Source: an uncultured Bacteroides sp.
GTDB taxonomy: Bacteria; Bacteroidota; Bacteroidia; Bacteroidales; Bacteroidaceae
Reading direction: 5' to 3'
Length of the DNA stretch: 25,925 nucleotides
NCBI GenBank assembly: GCA_958477465.1
Contig: CAUEFX010000066.1
Span: 1 to 25,925, forward strand
In this document: positions 16,209 to 22,960 of the stretch, one piece after another
How the letters are laid out: each line of letters opens with the position of its first letter
Numbering within the stretch: the first letter of the stretch is position 1
Made by a program: the position numbers and the translations under genes
Notes under the pieces: generated by a model
Told to the model about the DNA's origin: nothing
The model's input: the letters and a program-made list of their open reading frames with translations, nothing else
Database searches by the model: none

Positions 16209-17387
16209 ATGAGGAAAATAGGTTTGTGTCTTATAGGACTATTCGTATCAGTTTTTAGTTTCACTCAAAACAAGGGGACGAAACCGGAGCCATATCGGTT
16301 TGAAACGGTCATTGCTAATCCTATAACATCGGTCAAGAACCAGGCATCGAGTGGTACATGCTGGTGTTTTAGTGGAATATCCTTTCTGGAGTCGGAGATA
16401 TTGAGGGTGTCCGGCGAAGAGCTTGACCTGAGTGAAATGTTCATTGTCTCCAATGCGTATTACGACAAGGCTCTGAAGTACGTCCGGCTGCATGGTAACC
16501 TGAATTTTGGTCCGGGAAGCTCGTTCAGTGATGTGCTTGCTACGGTGGAGGCGTATGGCATTGTTCCGGAATCACAGATGCCCGGGCTGAATTATGGAAC
16601 GGCGCAGCACGTGCATTTCGAAATGGATGAGATATTGAAGGCCGTAGTCTCCGTGCTTATCAAAAATCCCAACAAAAAACTCACTAAAGCATGGAAGAAG
16701 GGGTTCAAGGATCTGACGGCGGCATACCTCGGTGAGGTACCGTCCGTATTCACCGTTGACGGAAAGGAGTATACCCCGAAGTCGTATATGAAATCGTTGG
16801 GAATCAACCCGGATGATTACGTGGATATCTCTTCATGGACACATCATCCTTTTTATCAGACGATGGTTATCGAGGTACCGGACAATTGGAGAGGGCGTTG
16901 TGCGTATAACGTTCCGTTGGAGGACATGACCGGAATCATTGACAATGCGATTGAGAACGGATACACCGTAGCATGGGCCAGTGACGTCAGTGAGAATGGA
17001 TTCACCGCTGCCGGTATAGCCGTTGTTCCGGATGTGACTAAAGCTGCTGTGGGGAGCGATGAGGAGAAGTGGATTAGCAGTTCCAGGGCAGATGAGTCTC
17101 CTTTGTTTGTTCGGACTCCATGTCCTGAACTGAACATCACTCAGGAAATGCGTCAGGAAGCTTTTGATGATTATTCCACCACGGACGATCATGGGATGCA
17201 CATATTCGGAAAGGCGAAAGATCAGAACGGGACAGAATACTATCTGGTGAAGAATTCGTGGGGAGATGCCGGGCCATATCACGGAATCTGGTATGTAAGC
17301 AAGGCGTATGTGAAATACAAAACGACGGATATTGTAGTGAACAAGAATGCCATACCCACAGGAATCAGGGAGAGGATGAATCTTTAA
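16209..17387 (+). CDS. Secreted papain-family (C1, aminopeptidase C-like) cysteine peptidase
   Basis: Taking the ATG at 16209 gives 392 residues beginning with a signal peptide (MRKIGLCLIGLFVSVFSFTQ). The catalytic Cys51 lies in QASSGTCWCFSG, with Gln45 as oxyanion residue; the catalytic His331 is in DDHGMHIFGKA and Asn349 in LVKNSWGD. These are the signature sites of C1 peptidases, and the spacing with a large central insertion resembles the bleomycin hydrolase/PepC branch. Unlike the cytoplasmic PepC enzymes it has an export signal, as several Bacteroides C1 peptidases do. There is no obvious long pro-domain. It lies 124 bases after the YbjN-like gene and 38 before a possible inhibitor gene. 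Confidence 0.85.
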   Translation: MRKIGLCLIGLFVSVFSFTQNKGTKPEPYRFETVIANPITSVKNQASSGTCWCFSGISFLESEILRVSGEELDLSEMFIVSNAYYDKALKYVRLHGNLNFGPGSSFSDVLATVEAYGIVPESQMPGLNYGTAQHVHFEMDEILKAVVSVLIKNPNKKLTKAWKKGFKDLTAAYLGEVPSVFTVDGKEYTPKSYMKSLGINPDDYVDISSWTHHPFYQTMVIEVPDNWRGRCAYNVPLEDMTGIIDNAIENGYTVAWASDVSENGFTAAGIAVVPDVTKAAVGSDEEKWISSSRADESPLFVRTPCPELNITQEMRQEAFDDYSTTDDHGMHIFGKAKDQNGTEYYLVKNSWGDAGPYHGIWYVSKAYVKYKTTDIVVNKNAIPTGIRERMNL

Positions 17388-17425
17388 TCGGTCTTTGGGA
17401 AATATTGATTACATGATAGGTGAAG

Positions 17426-17794
17426 ATGAAGATAAGTGAAATAATTAGGAAGTTATTAAGTTGCGATATAGTGATTCCCTTGTCCGACAGAATCGTTTTA
17501 ATGCCTGATGAAGACGGTAGATTCACAATCGGAAAGGGACAGAGGATCGGATATAAAGGGAGGGTTCATGGTTCGGTCGGTATATCTTACGAACTACAGT
17601 ATGAAGAACTCTTTTTTGAGGTATGTGAAGATTTTGAATATGATCATCCTTATTCAGATGGGGACGGATCGGATGGCGGTATGGTAAAATATACACTGAA
17701 ACCCTTGCATACCGGTGTATCTGTGATAAAGGCCGTTTATGATTGGAGAGGGAGTGTTGAGAAAACGGTGACTCATACCATAACAGTCCGGTAG
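17426..17794 (+). CDS. Small protein, possible chagasin-like (I42) cysteine-protease inhibitor
   Basis: A 122-residue protein; I chose ATG 17426, two codons after a GTG. There is no clear signal peptide. The C-terminal half fits the chagasin pattern: a glycine-rich loop (GDGSDGG, 79-85), then VKYTLKPLHTGVSVIKAVYD and a W-R turn (WRGSVEK) ahead of a final TITV strand, mirroring the GxG loop, the alkpG turn and the RPW loop of I42 inhibitors. The first loop (VHGSVGISYEL, 47-57) would stand where NPTTGY is expected but lacks the exact motif. Its place directly after a C1 peptidase gene supports an inhibitor role. Without a structural comparison this is a moderate call. Confidence 0.45.
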   Translation: MKISEIIRKLLSCDIVIPLSDRIVLMPDEDGRFTIGKGQRIGYKGRVHGSVGISYELQYEELFFEVCEDFEYDHPYSDGDGSDGGMVKYTLKPLHTGVSVIKAVYDWRGSVEKTVTHTITVR

Positions 17795-17800
17795 CGGTTG

Positions 17801-18262
17801 TTAAGTGGACTTCACATAGCCTTTGCGGAAAAGCTGTGTTTTCACCCATTTCCATCGTTTGGCAGTATGGCCAATGCAGAACAAGATGAAAATGAAGCCC
17901 AGTTTGCCATGTATTGCACCGAGTGGCGAATGTGTCATTCGGGGAACTGTCGCGATAAAAGTAATGACGCTAAGAATAAGCATAATGCCGAAAACGACAC
18001 AAAGCCATTTCGTGGGCTTGCTTTTCTGTTTTCTGATCTTCGCTATCCATTTACTCTTACCGAAATGGAGATACAAATGAATCCCGACCATCAGAAACAT
18101 GAAGAGTCCCAACAGAGAATGCAGGTACATCAACGTTGAAAAACTCAGATGAAATACTCCTTTGCCTCCGCATACTTCCATCTGTATGCTTGATATTAGA
18201 ACCGATATCGTTGCCAATATAAGGCAAAGATTACAAAACTTCAATCTCTTGATCTTATTCAT
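17801..18262 (-). CDS. DUF4405-type four-helix membrane protein
   Basis: A 153-residue inner-membrane protein with four hydrophobic helices (about 8-28, 42-65, 84-105, 115-132). Histidines fall at helix positions typical of the DUF4405 heme-binding-like family (LHSLLGLFMFLMVGIHLYLH and AIHGKLGFI, with IGHTAKRW at the end). The family resembles cytochrome b membrane subunits, but its function is not established. It ends only six bases from the stop of the preceding plus-strand gene and faces it. It is probably not part of the FHA island. Confidence 0.7.
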   Translation of the reverse strand: MNKIKRLKFCNLCLILATISVLISSIQMEVCGGKGVFHLSFSTLMYLHSLLGLFMFLMVGIHLYLHFGKSKWIAKIRKQKSKPTKWLCVVFGIMLILSVITFIATVPRMTHSPLGAIHGKLGFIFILFCIGHTAKRWKWVKTQLFRKGYVKST

Positions 18263-18425
18263 TGCTATACTTTTTTTATGTTATATATCGCTTGGTTATA
18301 TATTGTTTGCGAAGATAAGGGCAAGTAAGGAGTAGCAACGATAACATTTGTAAAGAAATACAGTGCCGGATTTTTGAAAAGGAGGACAGCAGGCTATCTG
18401 ACGGATGAAAATCTTATCTTAGTGC

Positions 18426-18926
18426 TTAACGTCTGTTTCTGATTCTTGACAGGGAGACGGGTGTTATTCCAAGATAAGAGGCGATATAATGTTGGGGGAT
18501 TCGCTGTATGATTTGCGGAGCCTCTTTGAGGAGTTTCTCATATCTCTGCTGTGGCGTGTATCTGATGTGGTCAAGGAAGAGTTGCTGGTAGGTGTGGAAA
18601 CGTTCTATCAGTTTCTCTTCGTAAGTTTCTCTCCATTGGAGCGACCTTTCAATTATGTTATGGAAATCATCTCTTTTTATCACAGACAGGGTAGCAGGCT
18701 CTATGCTTTCCAGGTAAAAAAGACTTGGTTGGCGATAGTGCAGGCTGTCGAAAGAAGCGACAAAATCTCCTTCGAAGAAGAATTGAAATGTCACATCATT
18801 TCCATTGTTGTAGAAATATAGTCGCAGGCAACCCTCATGTATCAGATATAACCTGTCAGACACTTTTCCCTCTTTCAGGAGTATAGTCTTGGCAGGAATG
18901 GAAAGACGCTCTGCTCCTGCTCTCAT
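18426..18926 (-). CDS. Crp/Fnr-family transcriptional regulator
   Basis: A 166-residue regulator. Residues about 1-105 make a cyclic-nucleotide-binding-like beta barrel (AKTILLKEGKVSDRLYLIHE, then GCLRLYFYNNGND and FFFEGDFVASF), and the C-terminus holds a helix-turn-helix (HYIASYLGITPVSLSRIRNR). No FNR-type cysteine cluster is present. It is slightly shorter than the 185-220 usual in the group because the first helices before the barrel are missing; the frame upstream of this ATG runs only seven codons to a stop. It lies upstream of the DUF4405 gene on the same strand, with a 163-base gap, and may control it. Confidence 0.85.
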   Translation of the reverse strand: MRAGAERLSIPAKTILLKEGKVSDRLYLIHEGCLRLYFYNNGNDVTFQFFFEGDFVASFDSLHYRQPSLFYLESIEPATLSVIKRDDFHNIIERSLQWRETYEEKLIERFHTYQQLFLDHIRYTPQQRYEKLLKEAPQIIQRIPQHYIASYLGITPVSLSRIRNRR

Positions 18927-19125
18927 CAGTAAATTTGTTATCTGTCATCCCTTTTGTAACGGAAATTCGACGGATATATTATATAAAATAAGCATCAATT
19001 GTTTCTACAATAGCATGGCTCATGTCGCTATCAAAGGTATGTACTCAACTGAAAACCCCGGATAAGATTCAAAATATTTCCCAAAGGGAAAACAATACTT
19101 CCTGCCTATAAGGAAGAATAGCAGT

Positions 19126-19156
19126 TTAATTTCTATATTTGCATCTTAATTTCTAT
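19126..19156 (+). promoter_or_regulatory. Direct repeat overlapping a -7 box upstream of GH31
   Basis: The 11 bases TTAATTTCTAT occur at 19126-19136 and again at 19146-19156, exactly 20 bases (about two helical turns) apart. A TATATTTG match to the Bacteroides -7 consensus lies at 19134-19141, between and overlapping them. Two same-face copies over a promoter are what one expects of a regulator site; it may serve the GH31 gene, 161 bases downstream. Confidence 0.4.
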
Positions 19157-19172
19157 TAGCTTTCAATCGGGG

Positions 19173-19188
19173 CTTTTTATATAAAAAG
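19173..19188 (+). promoter_or_regulatory. Perfect 16-base palindrome in the GH31 leader
   Basis: CTTTTTATATAAAAAG is its own reverse complement. It lies 32 bases after the -7-like box and would be in the 5' leader of the GH31 transcript. It could be a protein-binding site; as RNA it is a weak AU hairpin. Confidence 0.3.
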
Positions 19189-19301
19189 TGATTGTTATAT
19201 TGGGCATCCGGTAAACTGAAGAGTGAAGCACTGTGACAGTAAAACATGGAAATGCGGATATGTGTTGTTTGGGGTTGAATTGATACTTTAATTAATCATA
19301 T

Positions 19302-20903
19302 ATGAAAAAGAAAAACATTTTACTATTATTATTACTGCTTATCTTATTGGGAAATAGCCCGGCTGTGCATGGGCAAAATGTGTTCACGACAGTGGTTACG
19401 CCGCTTAAAAACGAAAAATGGTGGGGAGGAGTGGTTGCTTTAGGCCATCAAATGCCATTCGGACAACAGTTGGCATTACAGGATTTGGCCCGTAACAATC
19501 TTAATAACCAGCTTGTACCCTGTATGATTTCTTCCGCCGGGCGGTACATCTGGGCGGAAAATCCTTTCCGCTTTGAAATAAAAGACGGTGAACTGGTTAT
19601 CTATTCGGATGGTGAAAAACCGGAACTTGTCTCTGCCGGAACAACCTTGAAAGAGGCTCAATTGGCTGTTGCCGGAAAGCATTTTCCCTCTTCAGGGCAA
19701 ATACCGGAAGAGGTATTCTTCTCGTTGCCGCAATACAATACCTGGATAGAGCTGATGTACGACCAAAATCAGCGGGATATTATGCAATATGCCCATAAGG
19801 TTGTGGAGCATGGCTTTCCGCAGGGAGTATTTATGATTGATGACAACTGGCAGAAGTATTACGGTAATTTCGATTTTAAACCGGAGAAATTCCCGAATCC
19901 GAAAGGGATGACAGACGAATTGCACTGGATGGGATTTAAGGTGATGCTGTGGATAGCGCCATACGTTTCGGCAGATAGTCCGGAGTTTCGGATATTGGAA
20001 AAGAAGGGATATCTCTTGAAGAAGAAAGGTACGGAGTGGCCTGCCATTATCCGTTGGTGGAATGGCTTCAGTGCCTGTTATGACACTACCAATCCGGAAG
20101 CTATGGAGTACCTGAAGCAGCAACTCCGTGCCATTCAGGAGAAATATGGAGTAGACGGTTTCAAATTCGATGGTGCGGATATCGGCTATATGACGCCCGG
20201 AGAATATGATTTTTATGACAAGGATGCTACTCCTAATACCTTTATGGAAAAATGGGCAGCGTTAGGATTGAGCTTCCCTTATAATGAATTGCGGGCATGC
20301 TGGAAACTGGGAGGTCAGGCATTGGTGCAACGTCTGGGTGATAAGGATTACTCTTGGAATGCTACGCGAATGCTGATACCCGATATGTTGACCGCCGGTT
20401 TGCTGGGGTATTATTATACATGTCCCGATATGATCGGAGGCGGGCAGTTCAGTGCTTTCCTCAATGTAAAAGAGTTTGATGAAGAGCTGATCGTGCGTTC
20501 TTGCCAGGTGCATGCGCTGATGCCTATGATGCAGTTTTCTGTAGCTCCGTGGAGGATTTTGAGTAAAGAGAATGCCGATATTTGTGCACATTATGCTCAT
20601 TTGCATCAGAAAATGAGCGGGTATATTCTGGAATTGGCCAGACGTGCTTCGGAAACGGGTGAACCGATTGTCCGTTCCATGGAGTATGAATTCCCTCATC
20701 AGGGTTTTACGGACTGTAAAGATCAGTATATGTTGGGCGATAAGTATCTGGTGGCTCCTATGGTGACTCCCGGAGTGAAACGTACGGTGAATTTGCCCAA
20801 AGGAAAATGGAGAGATGAGAAAGGGAAGGTCTTTAAAGGTCCGAAGACAATCGATGTGGATGTGCCCCTAAACCGTTTACCTTACTATGAGAAAATAAAA
20901 TAG
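19302..20903 (+). CDS. Secreted GH31 family glycoside hydrolase
   Basis: A 533-residue enzyme with an N-terminal signal peptide (about residues 1-24, cut after AVHG). The GH31 barrel is recognisable from PQYNTWIELMYDQNQ, FMIDDNWQKYYGNF (177-190), KVMLWIAPYVSADSP, the likely nucleophile Asp290 in GVDGFKFDGAD and the likely acid/base Asp376 in YYTCPDMIGGG. The FKFDGAD motif differs from the WNDMNE-type motif of ordinary alpha-glucosidases and points to a GH31 subgroup of the alpha-galactosidase-like kind. It is short for GH31, lacking the long C-terminal beta domains. It may remove alpha-linked galactose or a related sugar from glycans in the periplasm. The GH110 gene nearby fits such a role. 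Confidence 0.85.
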   Translation: MKKKNILLLLLLLILLGNSPAVHGQNVFTTVVTPLKNEKWWGGVVALGHQMPFGQQLALQDLARNNLNNQLVPCMISSAGRYIWAENPFRFEIKDGELVIYSDGEKPELVSAGTTLKEAQLAVAGKHFPSSGQIPEEVFFSLPQYNTWIELMYDQNQRDIMQYAHKVVEHGFPQGVFMIDDNWQKYYGNFDFKPEKFPNPKGMTDELHWMGFKVMLWIAPYVSADSPEFRILEKKGYLLKKKGTEWPAIIRWWNGFSACYDTTNPEAMEYLKQQLRAIQEKYGVDGFKFDGADIGYMTPGEYDFYDKDATPNTFMEKWAALGLSFPYNELRACWKLGGQALVQRLGDKDYSWNATRMLIPDMLTAGLLGYYYTCPDMIGGGQFSAFLNVKEFDEELIVRSCQVHALMPMMQFSVAPWRILSKENADICAHYAHLHQKMSGYILELARRASETGEPIVRSMEYEFPHQGFTDCKDQYMLGDKYLVAPMVTPGVKRTVNLPKGKWRDEKGKVFKGPKTIDVDVPLNRLPYYEKIK

Positions 20904-20959
20904 TACGGAATGCGAAAGGGACAAAACTGTAGGAACTGAAAATATAAAATAAGGCAGAA

Positions 20960-20994
20960 AAGAGGCGGAAGGAGTAATTATCCTTTCGCCTCTT
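20960..20994. terminator. Bidirectional hairpin terminator between GH31 and acyl-CoA synthetase genes
   Basis: Left arm 20960-20973 (AAGAGGCGGAAGGA) and right arm 20981-20994 (TCCTTTCGCCTCTT) pair over 14 positions with a single G/T mismatch. The stop codon of the minus-strand synthetase lies in the loop, so its last codons form one arm. On the minus strand a T-rich tract follows; on the plus strand the tail is less T-rich. Confidence 0.65.
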
Positions 20995-22642
20995 GATACA
21001 TAAACCGTTTGATACTTTTTTTAGCCGTCTTTTCAAATTCCTCGAAGTGAATTTTGACTTTGCTTATCTGGCTGTATGATGGCAGTTGAAGATTCAGCTC
21101 GATGCGGTTGTTCTCCATTGCCTTTTCAATATCCGGTTGTTGCAGGCCATTGGCAAAGGCTTCGTCAAAGTCCGGATATATCAGCGCCACCAACTTATCG
21201 TTCTGTAGCACGATCAATGATTCCGACACATACGGCATGTTATTCAGTTTGCTCTCTATCTCTTCGGGATAGATGTTTTGTCCGCTGGAGTTCAGCAGCA
21301 GATTTTTGCTGCGGCCGAGTATCGTGACATTGCCTTGGCTGTCTATTGTTCCCAAGTCTCCGGTGTGCAGCCACCCGTCTTTATCTATGATTTGTGCGGT
21401 AGCTTCGGCATTCTTATAATAACCCGACATGAGATTGGCTCCCTTGCAGATAACCTCACCGACATGTGCGTCAGGATTGGAAGAATCTATTTTTACTTCC
21501 ATCCGGCTGGCGGCTTTTCCGCAGGAGGCTTTCTTTAAATCTTGCCAGCGGCTTGAGCAGATGATCGGTCCGCATTCTGTCATTCCGTAAGCGATGGTGT
21601 AAGGAAATCCTATCTTTCTCAGGAAAGTTTCTATTTCTGCATTGAAGGGTGCACCTCCGATAATGATATCATTGAAGTTGCCGCCGAATATGTCCATGGC
21701 CTCCTGCCGCGCTCTTGATTTCAGCTTGTCGCTGAGTATGGGGACATGCAACAGTAACTTGCCGATTTTATTGTCAAGCTTGGGCAATACGTCTTTTTTT
21801 ATGATCTTTTCTACAATCAGCGGTACGCATGAAATCAATTTCGGCCTGATTTCGGAAAAAGACTGCGCTATGATTTTTGGGGAGGGCATCCGGGTGAGAA
21901 AATAGAGATGGGCTCCTGCCGAAAAGCCATAAAGAAAGTCGTACGTCATACCGAATACATGCCCCAACGGAAGCATCGACACAATCGTATCCCCTGCCTT
22001 CAAAGGGCGCATTTCATAACAATAGGCGATATTCGACCATATACTGCGGGCGGGTAACATCACTCCCTTGGAATATCCGGTCGTGCCGGAAGTATAATTG
22101 ATGATTACCAATTCATCCGGTGTACTTTTGTGATAGGAAATATGCTCTGGACGGAAGTTTTTAGGGTAATGCCGGCCGTATATTTCGTTCCGGTGTTCGA
22201 ACGCATCAGTCAGTTTGTCGCAACGGGATACAAGTGCGGAGAAGTCGGTCAGAGAGACGATTCCTTTTAATAACGGCATAGCGTCTTCATTCAGATTTTC
22301 CCAGACCCGATCGCCTACAAAAAGCAGTTTGGCTTCCGAGTGGTTGACAATGTTGTGTATGTTGTCGGCTTTGAATTCGTGGAGGATGGGGACGATTACT
22401 GCTCCATAAGTAACTGTGGCCAGAAAGGTAACGGCCCAATGGGCGCTGTTGCGTCCACAGACGGCTATTTTATCGCCGGGCCGGATGCCTGCACTTTCGA
22501 GCACTAAGTGAAACTTTGCTATCTTACGGGCAACATCCTTGTATTGAAGGGTGATTCCTTTGTAATCCGTCAGGGCGCTTAAGTCCCAGTTTTTTATAAT
22601 ACTCTGTTCAATAAAGTCTATGAACCCTTGTTGTTGCTCCAT
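20978..22642 (-). CDS. AMP-forming acyl-CoA synthetase (long-chain fatty-acid-CoA ligase type)
   Basis: A 554-residue adenylate-forming enzyme. Core motifs are the phosphate loop INYTSGTTGYSKGVM (about 181-195), the YGMTECGP motif, GWLHTGDLG with the adenosine-binding Asp, and the hinge GRSKNLLLNSSGQNIYPEEI. The sequence resembles the long-chain acyl-CoA synthetases (FadD-like) that load fatty acids onto CoA. The catalytic Lys near the C-terminus lies in the region KTAKKSIKRFMY. I prefer the ATG at 22642 (MEQQQGF) because a -7 box sits at 22674-22681; an ATG at 22657 would leave almost no leader. The gene is divergent from the GH110 gene. Confidence 0.88.
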   Translation of the reverse strand: MEQQQGFIDFIEQSIIKNWDLSALTDYKGITLQYKDVARKIAKFHLVLESAGIRPGDKIAVCGRNSAHWAVTFLATVTYGAVIVPILHEFKADNIHNIVNHSEAKLLFVGDRVWENLNEDAMPLLKGIVSLTDFSALVSRCDKLTDAFEHRNEIYGRHYPKNFRPEHISYHKSTPDELVIINYTSGTTGYSKGVMLPARSIWSNIAYCYEMRPLKAGDTIVSMLPLGHVFGMTYDFLYGFSAGAHLYFLTRMPSPKIIAQSFSEIRPKLISCVPLIVEKIIKKDVLPKLDNKIGKLLLHVPILSDKLKSRARQEAMDIFGGNFNDIIIGGAPFNAEIETFLRKIGFPYTIAYGMTECGPIICSSRWQDLKKASCGKAASRMEVKIDSSNPDAHVGEVICKGANLMSGYYKNAEATAQIIDKDGWLHTGDLGTIDSQGNVTILGRSKNLLLNSSGQNIYPEEIESKLNNMPYVSESLIVLQNDKLVALIYPDFDEAFANGLQQPDIEKAMENNRIELNLQLPSYSQISKVKIHFEEFEKTAKKSIKRFMYQEAKG

Positions 22643-22673
22643 TACGTTTTTGCACATTTATTTTAAAACTGCG

Positions 22674-22681
22674 CAAAATTA
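22674..22681 (-). promoter_or_regulatory. Putative -7 box for the acyl-CoA synthetase gene
   Basis: On the minus strand the bases read TAATTTTG, matching TAnnTTTG, 31 bases upstream of the preferred ATG at 22642. No clear -33 TTTG is seen. Confidence 0.4.
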
Positions 22682-22703
22682 GTACTTCGTTAACATGAAC
22701 TAC

Positions 22704-22742
22704 ATTCTCCCGAAAAGTTTTACGGTTAATTAACGGGAGAAT
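22704..22742. repeat. Inverted repeat in the divergent promoter region
   Basis: ATTCTCCCG (22704-22712) is the exact reverse complement of CGGGAGAAT (22734-22742), with 21 bases between; the arms' centres are 30 bases apart, about three helical turns. The spacer contains the palindrome GTTAATTAAC. It lies between the synthetase promoter and the GH110 gene and could be an operator for either. Confidence 0.4.
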
Positions 22743-22920
22743 AGAAAAAGCGAAAAAGAGAACATTTTGCTTGATTTCAGGTGTGAAATAATTGCTTTAG
22801 GAGGTGTTTGGAGATATTATTTTGATAAATTCAGCGCCTGCTAAACTCAAAATGGTGCTGATAAAAACTTTTAAGGGAAAAGTTTAAACGAATTCTTAGT
22901 CGGGCGATGTGCAAAAAATA

Positions 22921-22928
22921 TATATTTG
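22921..22928 (+). promoter_or_regulatory. Putative -7 box for the GH110 gene
   Basis: TATATTTG is a perfect TAnnTTTG match. It lies downstream of the most distal in-frame ATG (22907), so the true start is more likely the ATG at 22961 or 22973. Confidence 0.45.
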
Positions 22929-22960
22929 CAAAATATCTTGTTAAACTCATAACAAGAGTA

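Larger units (their letters stand above)
18927..19301 (+). other. Regulatory intergenic region upstream of the GH31 gene
   Basis: This 375-base stretch lies between divergent genes. It holds the -7-like box, two direct repeats and a perfect palindrome listed separately, as well as small hairpins (TTCCCAAAGGGAA near 19078, CTTCCT...AGGAAG near 19100-19117). I see no open frame of note and no RNA gene. Confidence 0.5.
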
